Assembly (NCBI GenBank): GCA_947625055.1
Contig: CANQMT010000017.1
Span: 1 to 55,790, forward strand
DNA: 55,790 bases
Reading direction: 5' to 3'
Origin: an uncultured Monoglobus sp.
Lineage (GTDB): Bacteria; Bacillota; Clostridia; Monoglobales; Monoglobaceae
The position numbers and the translations under genes were made by a program. The notes under the pieces are model-generated. The model worked only from the letters and a program-made list of their open reading frames with translations. It did not search any database and was not told the origin of the DNA. Below, piece after piece: positions 26,338 to 37,306 of the stretch. Positions within the stretch are counted from its first letter, which is position 1. Each line of letters opens with the position of its first letter.

Positions 26338-26402
26338 ATATAATCACTCCTTTAGCTGGCGCTGCTTAATACAGCTCTGCGGCCAACGCAGCCGACAGGT
26401 CA

Positions 26403-26525
26403 GATTATGCTGCGAATGGTTGCCGTTTTTTTCCTAAGGTCAACCACAACATCACCGCCGTAAATGTTTGTTTCATCTTCCGGTCTGTCAGTAAACCAAC
26501 CGCTGACTATTAAAATACGTGGCAA
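26403..26525 (-). other. Unassigned open frame upstream of cassette 1 (possible gene remnant)
   Basis: A 41-codon frame (TTG 26525 to TGA 26400-26402) reads like protein (RILIVSGWFTDRPEDETNIY, then GGDVVVDLRKKTATIRSII) but has no ATG and no ribosome binding site. It may be the C-terminal remnant of a gene or the leader of the two-component operon, whose probable promoter (TTGTGT-17-TATATT) is near 26533-26561. I do not recognise it. Confidence 0.3.
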
Positions 26526-26589
26526 ATTAAATATAACACATTTATCCAAAAAACACAATCAAAGTTTTAAATTTATGTAAAAATATCGC

Positions 26590-26745
26590 CAACGGCGCAC
26601 CCCGTAGGTGCGGCCGGAGCCGCGTTAGCGGGTGCGGGACACTATCGGTTTACACATATAAACGAGGCCACAAATCATTAACATTTGCGGACATGTGCGG
26701 ATATTATCCGCCCGTTTTGCCTCCTCCAATCCCTACGGGGTGACA
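26590..26745. repeat. GC-rich palindromic repeats between cassette 1 and dnaJ
   Basis: Contains a double hairpin bounded by GCACCC/GGGTGC (about 26597-26635, with GCACC/GGTGC inside) and a copy of GCGGATATTATCCGCCCG (26697-26714), the element also found at 30209 and 46532. There is no gene here. Confidence 0.6.
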
Positions 26746-26751
26746 TAACAA

Positions 26752-26775
26752 AAAGGACGGCACTCACCGTCCTTT
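26752..26775 (-). terminator. Terminator of the hrcA-dnaJ operon
   Basis: Stem AAAGGACGG / CCGTCCTTT with a 6-base loop and TTTTTG tail on the minus strand, 6 bp past the dnaJ stop. Confidence 0.85.
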
Positions 26776-26780
26776 GAATT

Positions 26781-27935
26781 TTATTCAAAAAATTCTTTGA
26801 ATTTTTCGCCGAAGGTCTTTTTGCGTTTGTATTTTGACGGATCAACATTTTCGTCAAACCGGCGCAAAATATCCTTCTGTTTTTCGTTGAGACCCTTGGG
26901 TATCTCGACCTGCACCTTGACGTACTGATCGCCGCGGCTTGAGCCGTTCAGCTTGACCGCGCCCTTGTTCTTAAGCCTGAACACGGTCCCGGGCTGAGTT
27001 CCCTCGGGAATGTTGTAAGTAACGTTTCCGTCGATAGTGGGCACGCTGACATCTCCGCCCAAAGCAGCCTGAACAAAGGTGATCGGATAGTCGCACAATA
27101 TGTCGCTGCCCTGACGTACGAAAACCTTGTGCGGCTTGACCCGAACTGTGATCAGCAGATCACCGGGCGGGCCGCCGTTTTTGCCTATGTCTCCCTCGCC
27201 GCGGACGTTGAGCGTCTGACCGCTGTCGATCCCGCCGGGAACGTTGACGTTTATCTTTTTGCTCCGACGGAGACTGCCCTCGCCGCGGCATGTCTTGCAG
27301 GGCTCGTTTATGATCGTGCCCTTTCCGCGGCAGACCTCGCAGGTGCGCACCGACTGCATGCTGCCGAAAGGCGTCCTCTGCACGCTCTTGACCTGGCCGG
27401 TACCGCCGCAGGCCGTGCATCTCACGGGATGCGAACCGGCGGCCGCACCGCTGCCGTGACAGTCAGAACAGCTTTCAAGATGACTGACAGTGGTCTCCTT
27501 TTGGGTCCCGAAACAAGCTTCCTCAAAGGTCAGGTCAATGTTCATGTGAACATCTCTGCCGCGCTGAGGCGCGTTGGGGTTTCTCCGCGACGAACCACCG
27601 CCAAAGATACCGCCGAACAGATCGCCCAGATCAAAGTCCTCAAAACCGCCGAAGCCTCCGAAACCGCCAAAGCCGCTTCCGCCGTATCCCGCAGCCGCAT
27701 TCGGGTCAACGCCTGCGTGGCCGAACCGGTCATATCTTTCCCTTTTATCCGGGTCCTTTAAAACTTCATAGGCCTCGCCTACTTCCTTGAACTTGGCTTC
27801 AGCCGCTTCCTTGTCATCCGGGTTCCTGTCGGGATGATACTTTTTTGCCAAAGTCCGATAGGCTTTCTTAATCTCATCGGCCGAGGCGCTTTTACTTACG
27901 CCCAAGACCTCGTAATAATCTCTTTTTTCTGCCAT
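26781..27935 (-). CDS. dnaJ: Chaperone protein DnaJ (Hsp40)
   Basis: Stimulates DnaK ATPase and delivers substrates. The start is at 27935, with GGAGG 6 bases upstream; the frame stays open for many codons further upstream but without a better start. The 384-aa protein has the J domain with HPD at 34-36, a Gly/Phe-rich linker (about 75-115), four CxxCxGxG zinc motifs ([32 protein letters not shown]) and the C-terminal substrate domains. It is separated from dnaK by about 260 bp of repeat-bearing DNA, unusually far for this operon. Confidence 0.97.
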   Translation of the reverse strand: MAEKRDYYEVLGVSKSASADEIKKAYRTLAKKYHPDRNPDDKEAAEAKFKEVGEAYEVLKDPDKRERYDRFGHAGVDPNAAAGYGGSGFGGFGGFGGFEDFDLGDLFGGIFGGGSSRRNPNAPQRGRDVHMNIDLTFEEACFGTQKETTVSHLESCSDCHGSGAAAGSHPVRCTACGGTGQVKSVQRTPFGSMQSVRTCEVCRGKGTIINEPCKTCRGEGSLRRSKKINVNVPGGIDSGQTLNVRGEGDIGKNGGPPGDLLITVRVKPHKVFVRQGSDILCDYPITFVQAALGGDVSVPTIDGNVTYNIPEGTQPGTVFRLKNKGAVKLNGSSRGDQYVKVQVEIPKGLNEKQKDILRRFDENVDPSKYKRKKTFGEKFKEFFE

Positions 27936-28115
27936 TTGTTTCCTCCACTTTGGTAACCACTGACCAAATACCGCCTTACGGCTTGGCACATCGCTTGCTT
28001 GCGATAATTCCGTCATATCGTCCAAAAGCTCCTTGCCATACACAAAGTATGCCGCGTCGCTTTTGAACAACCTGACGAAATTCCTGCCGGCGCAATCGAC
28101 GCACCATATTTGATC
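27936..28115 (-). other. Open frame running in phase into dnaJ; probable repeat relic
   Basis: The dnaJ frame continues without stop for about 60 codons upstream of its start ([37 protein letters not shown]) and has protein-like composition. No ribosome site precedes any start in it, and the normal DnaJ start has a perfect one, so it is unlikely to be translated as a DnaJ extension. It looks like a coding-like repeat or a fragment of an unknown gene. Confidence 0.35.
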
Positions 28116-28131
28116 AGCGCTTACCAGGGAA

Positions 28132-28164
28132 CTAGGGTCTAGGTACTAGGTACTAGGACCTAGG
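28132..28164. repeat. TAG heptamer array downstream of dnaK
   Basis: Five TAG triplets begin at 28133, 28140, 28147, 28154 and 28161, an exact 7-bp period (units TAGGGTC, TAGGTAC, TAGGTAC, TAGGACC, TAGG). It lies 33 bp past the dnaK stop. A reverse-oriented copy with nearly the same units lies at the end of grpE. Confidence 0.8.
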
Positions 28165-28196
28165 CCCCGTCCGTTTTTGTGACGTCATTTTAATTT

Positions 28197-30244
<2,048 letters not shown>

Positions 30245-30262
<18 letters not shown>

Positions 30263-30868
30263 GTTTACCTTAACCATGGAATGGCGAATAACCCGCTCGC
30301 TGTCGCCCGATTTGTAGATATAGCCTTTGGCGAACTCGTCGGTCACAGTGTTGCTTGGCTCGTCGCTCTCGCCGGTCATAACAGCGTTGTGCAGCTCGGG
30401 ATCAAACTCTTTGCCGACCGCCTCGATCTCGCTTACGTTCAGCGCGGCGAGAGCCTCGATAAACTGGCTCCGCACCATCTTGATTCCCTCAAGCAGCGCG
30501 TCCTTGTCGTCGTTCCCCTCGGCAGCGCTTATTGCCCGGTCAAGGTTATCGAGCACCGGCAGCAGCTTCTCGACCGCTCCGCAGAGTCCCAATGTGAAGT
30601 TCTCGGTTTTTTCTCTCGCGGTGCGCTTTTTGAAGTTGTCAAACTCCGCCGCCTTGCGCAGGAATTTATCTTTCGCTTCCTCAAGCATCGCGGCAAGCTT
30701 TTCCTCGGCGTTTTCCTTTTTTTCGGGCTTCTCGTTTTTTTCTTTCTTTTCCCGTTCTTCGCCCTCCTCGGCCTTTGTCTCGGCTGCGGAAGTTTCTTCC
30801 TTTATTTCCTCGCTTGTTTCTACTTCTTTTACTTTCTCCTTATCCTTATTTTTATCTTTTGCTTTCAA
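30245..30868 (-). CDS. grpE: Nucleotide exchange factor GrpE
   Basis: Releases ADP from DnaK. The 207-aa protein has a long, highly charged Lys/Glu N-terminal region (1-60), the coiled coil (AEEKLAAMLEEAKDKFLRKAAEFDNFKKRTAREK) and a C-terminal beta domain (EALAALNVSEIEAVGKEFDPELHNAV; VTDEFAKGYIYKSG-RVIRHSMVKV). The start appears to be TTG 30866-30868, 10 bases after AGGAG; no ATG is in frame nearby. The last codons and the TAG stop fall inside a TAG heptamer array, so the extreme C-terminus has been replaced by repeat sequence. Confidence 0.94.
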
Positions 30869-30870
30869 AT

Positions 30871-31953
30871 TTAACCATCTCCTTTTTCCTCATTCTCACT
30901 TGCGGGGCCTAAGCGGTCGTTAAGCACTGCGCTTAATGTGTCCGACAGATATTTTATTCCCGACATTACTTTGGCATAATCCATGCGCTGAGGGCCGATA
31001 ACGCCCACAATACCGACCAGGTCATCCCCGACGCTGTAGCGCGAAACGATAATGCTGTTTTCTTTAAGCTGGGGCAGCGGGAGCTCGTCGCCTATGTAAA
31101 TGCTCACTCCCTCGCCCTCGGGCGAAATGTCAATAGCGTCGATCGCCTCGCTGAGCACATTTTTGTCATCAAAGAATTCAAGGATATTTTTAATCTTTTC
31201 CACATCATTATACTCCGGGAACCTGAGAATATTCGCCGCTCCCTCAACAAAGACCTGCTTGCTGTCGATCTCGCGCTCGGCCTCGTGTATCAGCTCAAGC
31301 ACCGAAGCGAAGATCTCGGTATTCTCGCCGACCGCGCCGAGAGCTCCGATCAGACTGTCAAGATTAGCGTAGCCGCCCATGCCTATGCCCGAGATATGCT
31401 CGCTGATGATGCGGTTCATCCGCTCGACCTCTTGATCGGTCACTGTCTTTCTGAGCCTCAAAAGCTTGTTCTTGATGATGCCGGCCGAGTTTGACACGAT
31501 AACCATGATGTTTCGCCCGTCAATATTGGCGAGCTTCACGCTCTTTGAGCCGCTTAATCGGCTTATCGGAGTTATCGCGAACGTCGGCATATTGGTCACG
31601 GCCGAAAAGGCCGACGACGCCTCGCGCACGATGTTGTCAAGCTCTTTGAACCTGCCGATAAGCGCCCTTTTGAGCCGCCCGATCTCGATCGCCGTCATCT
31701 GGTATCTGTCCATCAGATTGTCAACATAAAATCTGAGGCCCGCGTTCGACGGTATCCGCCCCGCTGACGTGTGGGGCTGAACAAGCATTCCCATTTCTTC
31801 AAGGTCGCCCATCTCGTTGCGGATAGTGGCGGCGCTCAGATTGAGCCCGGTCTTTTTGGCAATGGTCCTTGAGCCGACAGGCTCGGCATTCTTGATGTAA
31901 TCCTCAACGATTGCCCGAAGAATAAGTTTCTTCCGCTCGTCAAGGTCAGCCAT
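30871..31953 (-). CDS. hrcA: Heat-inducible transcription repressor HrcA
   Basis: Represses class I heat-shock genes by binding CIRCE. The start at 31953 has GAGGTGG 5 bases upstream; the frame open to 31986 would run into CIRCE. The 360-aa protein begins with a winged helix (ERKKLILRAIVEDYIKNAEPVGSRTIAKKTGLNLSAATIRNEMGDLEEMGML) followed by HTSAGRIPSNAGLRFYVDNLM and GAF-like and dimerisation regions (ISPEGEGVSIYIGDE, GVIGPQRMDYAKVM). It is the first gene of hrcA-grpE-dnaK-dnaJ. Confidence 0.97.
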   Translation of the reverse strand: MADLDERKKLILRAIVEDYIKNAEPVGSRTIAKKTGLNLSAATIRNEMGDLEEMGMLVQPHTSAGRIPSNAGLRFYVDNLMDRYQMTAIEIGRLKRALIGRFKELDNIVREASSAFSAVTNMPTFAITPISRLSGSKSVKLANIDGRNIMVIVSNSAGIIKNKLLRLRKTVTDQEVERMNRIISEHISGIGMGGYANLDSLIGALGAVGENTEIFASVLELIHEAEREIDSKQVFVEGAANILRFPEYNDVEKIKNILEFFDDKNVLSEAIDAIDISPEGEGVSIYIGDELPLPQLKENSIIVSRYSVGDDLVGIVGVIGPQRMDYAKVMSGIKYLSDTLSAVLNDRLGPASENEEKGDG

Positions 31954-31979
31954 AAAAACCACCTCGTCTTTTAAATTTA

Positions 31980-32006
31980 TTAGCACTCACTCAATCTGAG
32001 TGCTAA
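31980..32006. promoter_or_regulatory. CIRCE operator
   Basis: Perfect match to the consensus TTAGCACTC-N9-GAGTGCTAA, between the promoter and the hrcA start. It predicts autoregulated, heat-inducible expression of the whole operon. Confidence 0.98.
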
Positions 32007-32015
32007 TCCTGTTTA

Positions 32016-32044
32016 ATAATAGCACCGCCGCTAAAATTTGTCAA
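32016..32044 (-). promoter_or_regulatory. Sigma-A promoter of the hrcA operon
   Basis: TTGACA (32039-32044), 17 bp, TATTAT (32016-32021) on the minus strand; the start point would fall at the edge of CIRCE. Confidence 0.85.
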
Positions 32045-32084
32045 TACCTTTTTTCAAAATTTTTTTGAATTTTTTGTAAACTAA

Positions 32085-32104
32085 AAGGGCCTTTAATCAG
32101 GCCC
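32085..32104 (-). terminator. Terminator of the HEPN/MNT pair
   Basis: Stem GGGCCT / AGGCCC around TTAATC with a TTTTAG tail on the minus strand, just past the MNT stop at 32110. Confidence 0.75.
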
Positions 32105-32109
32105 CGCAT

Positions 32110-32409
32110 TTATATTTCAACGCCATATTTAAGAACCTCGCCGGCAAATCCGCTTTGGTCGGCCGAAATGTCAAGCAAAATCGGTTCAATAATTGTGTTT
32201 ACTCCGTATGTCATACGCCATAATTCGGATGAAGCCTTAAGGCGGTTCCCGTTAAACTTATCAAAAATAACAGCAATATCAATGTCGCTGTCCTCGTTCG
32301 GGGTTCCGTTCACATACGAGCCGAACATCATAACCTTTGAAGGTTCAAAACGCTCCTTAACTCTTTTGGAGTATTCTTTGGCATAATTCAAAGCTTCGAT
32401 TTTATCCAT
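32110..32409 (-). CDS. MNT-type nucleotidyltransferase, partner of HEPN protein
   Basis: A 99-aa minimal nucleotidyltransferase: MMFGSYVNGTPNEDSDIDIAV carries the GS motif (30-31) and the metal-binding Asp42 and Asp44; IEPILLD could give the third acidic residue. The start at 32409 has GGAG 8 bases upstream. It overlaps the end of the HEPN gene by 22 bp, showing translational coupling. In HEPN/MNT pairs the MNT protein usually neutralises the HEPN partner, in known cases by adding AMP residues to it; whether this pair acts as a toxin-antitoxin module is inferred. Confidence 0.88.
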   Translation of the reverse strand: MDKIEALNYAKEYSKRVKERFEPSKVMMFGSYVNGTPNEDSDIDIAVIFDKFNGNRLKASSELWRMTYGVNTIIEPILLDISADQSGFAGEVLKYGVEI

Positions 32410-32771
32410 GAAAACCACTCCTTTGTTTCGGCAAAAATTTCCTCGCATAATTTATCGTCAAGCAGTGATTGCACATCGCCCTTATATGAAGGATATCTCG
32501 CTTCTATATTAAGCGGATTGACCAACGTCAAAAAATCAAGCTGCTTTTCCGTCAAGTCCTCAATAATTTCCGCTTTCTCCGACAGCATCATAAGATTATG
32601 CGATTTCGGCGGAAAAATATTTTTTTCGGCAATAACAGCTTTAATTGACTTTTCAATTACCTGATGACACATAAAACCAACGTATAAATAACGCTTTGTC
32701 TGAAGCATTGCCTCAGCGGTATCCAAATCATACTGTGCCGTGTCGATCCAATATTTTACTCTTTCATTCAT
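32388..32771 (-). CDS. HEPN-domain protein, partner of MNT
   Basis: A 127-aa all-helical HEPN protein (YWIDTAQYDLDTAEAMLQTKRYLYVGFMCHQVIEKSIKAVIA, then IEARYPSY at 89-96). The family's RNase motif R-x4-6-H is not evident here: Arg92 is followed by YPSYKGDV with no His, so ribonuclease activity is doubtful and this may belong to the non-canonical RYP subgroup. It is the first gene of the pair, with its own promoter, and only a weak ribosome site (GGGCGGTG). Confidence 0.85.
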   Translation of the reverse strand: MNERVKYWIDTAQYDLDTAEAMLQTKRYLYVGFMCHQVIEKSIKAVIAEKNIFPPKSHNLMMLSEKAEIIEDLTEKQLDFLTLVNPLNIEARYPSYKGDVQSLLDDKLCEEIFAETKEWFSWIKSKL

Positions 32772-32794
32772 ATTAACACCGCCCTGATAAAACT

Positions 32795-32823
32795 ATTATA
32801 TCATATTAATTCCAAAAATACAA
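32795..32823 (-). promoter_or_regulatory. Sigma-A promoter of the HEPN/MNT pair
   Basis: TTGTAT (32818-32823), 17 bp, TATAAT (32795-32800) on the minus strand. Confidence 0.65.
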
Positions 32824-32844
32824 TAGCTCACCGCATAAAAAATC

Positions 32845-32866
32845 AAGGGCTCCCGCGGGAGCCCTT
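32845..32866. terminator. Terminator after the transaldolase gene
   Basis: Perfect 22-bp palindrome (AAGGGCTCCCG mirrored) with A-rich and T7 flanks, 8 bp past the stop at 32874. Confidence 0.9.
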
Positions 32867-32873
32867 AATTTTT

Positions 32874-33524
32874 TTAGTCTTTGGGAACGGTGGCCCAGTC
32901 TGCGTCAAATCTGGCTATGCCTATGTCGGTCAACGGATGATTGAGCATCTGCATGATAACGGCGTAGGGAACCGTGGCGATGTCACAGCCGACTCTCGCG
33001 GCGTCGATAACGTGGATCGGATTTCTGCACGAAGCGGCGATGATCTCGGTATGGATATCGGGATCGTTCGCGAATACCTCCACGATCTCCTCAATGAGGT
33101 TCATGCCGTTTGTGCCAACGTCGTCAAGTCTGCCGAGGAAGGGGCTGACATATGTAGCGCCCGCCTTCGCGGCAAGCAGCGCCTGCGCCGCCGAGAATAT
33201 CAGCGTAACGTTTGTCTTGATGCCGAGCGCCGTCATCTTCTTGCAAGCCATCAGACCCTCTTTGTTAAAGGGGATCTTGATGATGATGTTCTTATGGATC
33301 TTGGTGAGGGGGATCGCCTGCTCTACCATCGTGTCGGGGTCCTTCGCTGTAACCTCGGCGCTAATGGGGCCGTCAACGATCTGAGTGATCTCTTTCACAA
33401 CGTCCTCGAATTTTCTGCCCGACTTCGCGATAAGCGACGGATTTGTCGTAACGCCGCAGATAACGCCCATGTCGTTGACCTCTTTGATCTCGTCAACTAT
33501 GGCTGTGTCGATAAAAAGTTTCAT
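32874..33524 (-). CDS. Transaldolase / fructose-6-phosphate aldolase-like protein
   Basis: A 216-aa class I aldolase of the small transaldolase (TalC/FSA) group: [21 protein letters not shown], Schiff-base Lys83 in [44 protein letters not shown] and [24 protein letters not shown]. It probably acts in the non-oxidative pentose phosphate pathway. The ATG at 33524 is 10 bases from AAAGGAG; a TTG at 33533 is too close. It lies 21 bp after argH on the same strand, an unusual operon partner. Confidence 0.93.
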   Translation of the reverse strand: MKLFIDTAIVDEIKEVNDMGVICGVTTNPSLIAKSGRKFEDVVKEITQIVDGPISAEVTAKDPDTMVEQAIPLTKIHKNIIIKIPFNKEGLMACKKMTALGIKTNVTLIFSAAQALLAAKAGATYVSPFLGRLDDVGTNGMNLIEEIVEVFANDPDIHTEIIAASCRNPIHVIDAARVGCDIATVPYAVIMQMLNHPLTDIGIARFDADWATVPKD

Positions 33525-33545
33525 TTTGATCAATCTCCTTTATAA

Positions 33546-34910
33546 TTAATTTTTATATTTTTCTATAAGCGCCTTAACGGTGGCCGACGCGGGGCCGCCG
33601 ATAAGCTTCCTCTGGTTCACGCAGGTCTCAAGAGAGATCGCGTCGTATATATCCTCGCCGAACAGTTCTGAAAAGCTCTTGAACTCCTCCGGCGAGAGCG
33701 CGTCGATCACGGTGTTTTTCTCAATGCAGTAGGCGACCATTCTGCCCACCACGCCGTGCGCGTCGCGGAAGGGCAAGCCCTTTTTCACAAGATAGTCCGC
33801 CACATCGGTCGCGTTTGTGAACCCGCCCTTCGCGCCCTCGAGCATACGGTCCTTGCGCACCGTCATGGTGGCGATCATTTTCTCAAAAACAGGCAGGCAC
33901 ATCTTGACCGTGTCGATCGCGTCAAAAAGCTGCTCCTTATCCTCCTGCATGTCCTTGTTGTACGCGAGCGGAATTCCCTTCATCACGGTGAGCAGACCCA
34001 TCAGATCGCCATAAACCCGACCGGTCTTGCCTCTGGCAAGCTCCGCGACATCGGGATTTTTCTTCTGCGGCATTATGCTTGAGCCTGTGCTGTAGGCATC
34101 GTCAAGGTCAATGAATCCGAACTCGTGCGAGCTCCAAAGAATTATCTCCTCGGAGAAGCGGCTGAGATGCGTCATGATAACCGAAAGGTCAAACGCCAGC
34201 TCGAGCGCGAAATCACGGTCGGACACGCCGTCGAGACTGTTCATGCTCACGCTGTCAAACCCGAGCTTGTCCGCCACAAACTCACGGTCGAGCGGATAGG
34301 TGGTCCCGGCGAGCGCGCCGCTGCCGAGCGGCATCACGTTGAGCCTCCTGCGGCAGTCGTCAAGCCTCGACGCGTCGCGGCGGAACATCTCGTAATACGC
34401 CATAAGATGATGCGCCAGCGTCACGGGCTGCGCCTTCTGAAGGTGGGTGTAGCCCGGCATGATCGTGTCAAGGTGCCGCTCCGCGAGATCAAGCAGAGTC
34501 GCCTTGAGGGACTCAACGTCCTTCTTTATCACGTCAAGCTCGTCGCGGACGTACATGCGCGTGTCAAGCGCGACCTGATCGTTGCGGCTGCGGCCCGTGT
34601 GGAGCCGTTTGCCGACGTCGCCGATACGCTCGATCAGGATCGTCTCGATATTCATATGTATGTCCTCGGCGTCGATCGTGAACTCGACCTTTCCGTCGTC
34701 GATGTCTTTTTTGATCTCGCCGAGTGTCTTTACTATCAGCTCGGAGTCCTCTTTGCTTATAATTCCCTGCCTGCCCAGCATCTCGGCGTGGGCCATACTG
34801 CCGCGAATGTCCTGCGCGTACATGCGCGAGTCGAACCTGATCGACGAGTTGAAATCGTCAACCAGCGCGTCGGTGGATTTTGAAAAGCGGCCTCCCCATA
34901 ATTTTGCCAT
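33546..34910 (-). CDS. argH: Argininosuccinate lyase
   Basis: Last step of arginine synthesis, releasing fumarate. The 454-aa protein shows [67 protein letters not shown] and the superfamily signature [19 protein letters not shown] with the catalytic Ser loop. It follows argG by 27 bp. Confidence 0.98.
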   Translation of the reverse strand: MAKLWGGRFSKSTDALVDDFNSSIRFDSRMYAQDIRGSMAHAEMLGRQGIISKEDSELIVKTLGEIKKDIDDGKVEFTIDAEDIHMNIETILIERIGDVGKRLHTGRSRNDQVALDTRMYVRDELDVIKKDVESLKATLLDLAERHLDTIMPGYTHLQKAQPVTLAHHLMAYYEMFRRDASRLDDCRRRLNVMPLGSGALAGTTYPLDREFVADKLGFDSVSMNSLDGVSDRDFALELAFDLSVIMTHLSRFSEEIILWSSHEFGFIDLDDAYSTGSSIMPQKKNPDVAELARGKTGRVYGDLMGLLTVMKGIPLAYNKDMQEDKEQLFDAIDTVKMCLPVFEKMIATMTVRKDRMLEGAKGGFTNATDVADYLVKKGLPFRDAHGVVGRMVAYCIEKNTVIDALSPEEFKSFSELFGEDIYDAISLETCVNQRKLIGGPASATVKALIEKYKN

Positions 34911-34937
34911 TATCTGTCCTCTTTCCGATATACTTGT

Positions 34938-36152
34938 CTATTTATCCTCTTTTTTCTTCATCAAAGCCCTCACCTTGAGCGGCAGTCCGAACAGATTAAT
35001 GAAGCCCTCGCTATCCTTGTGGCTGTAAAGCTCATGGCTGTCACCGAAGCTCGCGATGTCCTCGTTATAGAGCGAGTAAGGCGACTTCGCGCCCGCGGGA
35101 GTGACGGAACCCTTATAGAGCTTCATGCGAACCTCGCCTGTCACGGTCTCTTCCATTGAATCGACCATAGCAGACAGAGCCTCGCGCAGGGGCGTGTACC
35201 ACTTGCCGTCATACACAAGCTCCGAGAACTTGATCGCGGCCTGACGCTTGAAGGACTGGGTGTCGCGGTCAAGGCAGAGATACTCAAGCTCCTGAAGTGC
35301 GGCGTAGAGAATAGTGCCGCCGGGAGTCTCATAAACGCCTCTTGACTTCATGCCGACCAGTCTGTCCTCAACAATGTCGGCGATGCCTATGCCGTTCTTT
35401 CCGCCGAGCTCGTTGAGCTTTTCAACCAGCTCGCGCGCCTTCATCTTCTTGCCGTCGAGCGACACGGGAACGCCCTTCTTAAATCCGATCGTGATGTATG
35501 TGGGCTCGTCGGGAGCCTTCTCGGGTGAAACGCTGAGCTTGAGCAGATTGTCAAGCTGCGGCTCGTTCGCCGGATCCTCAAGGTCCATGCCCTCGTGGCT
35601 GATGTGCCAGATGTTCCTGTCTCTTGAATACAAGTCCTTCTTGGTAACCGGGATCTCGATATTGTGGGCCTCGGCGTAGTCGACCGCGTCCTCTCTCGAT
35701 TTAATGTCCCAAATTCTCCAGGGCGCGATTATTTTAAGCTCGGGAGCCAGCGCTTTGATAGTCAGCTCAAAGCGAACCTGATCGTTGCCCTTGCCCGTGG
35801 CGCCGTGGCAGATCGCGACCGCGCCTTCCTTCTTCGCTATCTCAACCAGCCGTCTCGCGATGATCGGGCGCGCGTGGGATGTGCCCAGCAGATACTTGCC
35901 CTCATAAACGGCCCCCGCCTTGAGTGTGGGAAATATAAAGTCTTCAACGTACTCGTCTCTCAGATCCTCGATATAGAGCTTGAGAGCGCCCGATCTCTTG
36001 GCTCTCTCCTCAAGGCCCTCGGTCTCTTTGCCCTGACCCACGTCGCCGCATACCGCGATCACGTCATAGTCATAATTCTCTTTGAGCCACGGAATGATGA
36101 TCGAGGTGTCAAGTCCGCCCGAATACGCCAATACTACTTTTTCTTTTGCCAT
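34938..36152 (-). CDS. argG: Argininosuccinate synthase
   Basis: Joins citrulline and aspartate with ATP. The 404-aa protein shows the pyrophosphatase P-loop [15 protein letters not shown] (9-23), [56 protein letters not shown] and [12 protein letters not shown]-type motifs. GGAGG precedes the ATG. It is the first gene of argG-argH-transaldolase, downstream of a good promoter; no ArgR box was recognised by eye. Confidence 0.98.
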   Translation of the reverse strand: MAKEKVVLAYSGGLDTSIIIPWLKENYDYDVIAVCGDVGQGKETEGLEERAKRSGALKLYIEDLRDEYVEDFIFPTLKAGAVYEGKYLLGTSHARPIIARRLVEIAKKEGAVAICHGATGKGNDQVRFELTIKALAPELKIIAPWRIWDIKSREDAVDYAEAHNIEIPVTKKDLYSRDRNIWHISHEGMDLEDPANEPQLDNLLKLSVSPEKAPDEPTYITIGFKKGVPVSLDGKKMKARELVEKLNELGGKNGIGIADIVEDRLVGMKSRGVYETPGGTILYAALQELEYLCLDRDTQSFKRQAAIKFSELVYDGKWYTPLREALSAMVDSMEETVTGEVRMKLYKGSVTPAGAKSPYSLYNEDIASFGDSHELYSHKDSEGFINLFGLPLKVRALMKKKEDK

Positions 36153-36204
36153 TTTTATACCTCCAATTTATGTTATGCCCACGCGGGCAAAATTTTCTTT
36201 TTAT

Positions 36205-36233
36205 ATTATATAACAACAAAAGATGATTTGCAA
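36205..36233 (-). promoter_or_regulatory. Sigma-A promoter of argGH
   Basis: TTGCAA (36228-36233), 17 bp, TATAAT (36205-36210) on the minus strand. A small TGCCC/GGGCA hairpin (36176-36189) lies in the leader. Confidence 0.75.
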
Positions 36234-36273
36234 TAGTAAATTTCAAAAAACCGCTATTTTAAATAAAACACCG

Positions 36274-36302
36274 TTGACATTCGGATTATATTGGGATATA
36301 AT
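36274..36302 (+). promoter_or_regulatory. Consensus promoter in front of the regulator pseudogene
   Basis: Exact TTGACA (36274-36279), 17 bp, exact TATAAT (36297-36302). It still stands upstream of a dead gene and could drive read-through into cassette 2. Confidence 0.75.
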
Positions 36303-36355
36303 TTGCCTCGTAAAGAGAAAATAATCAATCTTATTTTAACGGGTGGTGAAACAAA

Positions 36356-36520
36356 ATGACGCTTCGGATAGCCGTATGCGACGATGAAAATTAATGGATA
36401 AATCAAATCGAGGAATATCTTATAAAATTTAAAAAGATTTACAAGGATGTCGATTGGGATATCTTTTATTCCGAAGATTTTTTGAAATATAAAACAACAG
36501 TTGACAAATTTTTTGTTTAA
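36356..36520 (+). pseudogene. Truncated LytTR response regulator
   Basis: From ATG 36356 the frame reads TLRIAVCDDEN, a TAA stop (36392-36394), then in the same frame WINQIEEYLIKFKKIYKDVDWD, IFYSEDFLKY and a terminal stop at 36518. This matches residues 1-44 of both intact regulators (VCDDDNNWINNIESHLLRYR; CDDQDEWVEQIEKYLTRF). The receiver Asp58 and the LytTR domain are gone. The gene has a consensus promoter. Its truncated 3' end now contains the -35 box of the intact regulator's promoter. Confidence 0.88.
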
Positions 36521-36529
36521 ATATATATT
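36501..36529 (+). promoter_or_regulatory. Promoter of cassette 2 regulator
   Basis: TTGACA (36501-36506), 17 bp, TATATT (36524-36529), with the -35 box inside the pseudogene end. Confidence 0.65.
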
Positions 36530-36575
36530 AAATATATAATAAAAGCAGTATCGAATTTGAAAGAGGTGACAACTC

Positions 36576-37304
36576 ATGCGTGTAGCCATATGCGATGATC
36601 AGGACGAATGGGTTGAGCAAATTGAAAAATACTTAACTCGTTTCAAACAAAGTTTCCAAAATATAAAATGGGAATCTTTTTACAGTGCGGAAGAATTTTT
36701 GAACTATATTGGAAACAGAAATAATTTCTTTGATATTTTAATAACCGACATTGAAATGGAAAAAATCAACGGTATAGAACTTGCAAAAAGGGTTAGGGAA
36801 AAAGATAGCGGAATAGTGATTTTCTTTTTGACAAGTCATGACGAATATATACGCCAATGCTTTGCACCGAGACCTCTTGGCTTTTGGGATAAACCTCTTG
36901 AATATGTGCAATTTGAAAAAGATATGACGCAGGCTGTCAACTTTTTGAAAAATAACAGTGATGTTTTCAGCTTTAAAGACAAGAACGGATATATGCGGAT
37001 ACCATACAGCAACATAATATATTTTCGCACTAATGGCAAAAAGATAATCGTGCACACTTTCGATACGGATTATGAATTTTACGGAACGTTTAAGAACCAT
37101 GAGAAAATATGGAAGTCTGCGGGTTTTGTTAAAGCAAACAGATTTTATTATTTGAATTCGGAATTTATTTTCAGATTTAAACCGCCGAATATTTATTTGC
37201 AAAACGGTGAAAAAATCAAGTCAACGCAATCAAGTATAAATACAATAAAAATGATTATTTTTAAATCAGATTGCTACAACGCCGTAATTCAAATGGAGGA
37301 TTGA
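36576..37304 (+). CDS. LytTR response regulator (AgrA-like), cassette 2
   Basis: A 242-aa paralogue of the cassette 1 regulator, aligned without gaps through the receiver: CDDQDEW at 6-12, phospho-acceptor Asp58 in ILITDIEMEKING, FFLTSHDEYI and GFWDKPLEY. The C-terminal LytTR domain covers about 135-242 (FSFKDKNGYMRIPYSNIIYFRTNGKKIIVHT, YEFYGTFKN, GFVKANRFYYLNSEFI, NIYLQNGEKI). AGAGGTG precedes the ATG by 8 bases. The following kinase's ribosome site is inside its last codons. Confidence 0.93.
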   Translation: MRVAICDDQDEWVEQIEKYLTRFKQSFQNIKWESFYSAEEFLNYIGNRNNFFDILITDIEMEKINGIELAKRVREKDSGIVIFFLTSHDEYIRQCFAPRPLGFWDKPLEYVQFEKDMTQAVNFLKNNSDVFSFKDKNGYMRIPYSNIIYFRTNGKKIIVHTFDTDYEFYGTFKNHEKIWKSAGFVKANRFYYLNSEFIFRFKPPNIYLQNGEKIKSTQSSINTIKMIIFKSDCYNAVIQMED

Positions 37305-37306
37305 AA

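Noticed and set aside
26408-26480. Possible AgrD-like peptide upstream of cassette 1 (frame MKQTFTAVMLWLTLGKK...)
   Set aside because: It lacks the conserved Cys/Ser of the thiolactone ring and an acidic tail, and has no proper ribosome site; no agrB is next to it.
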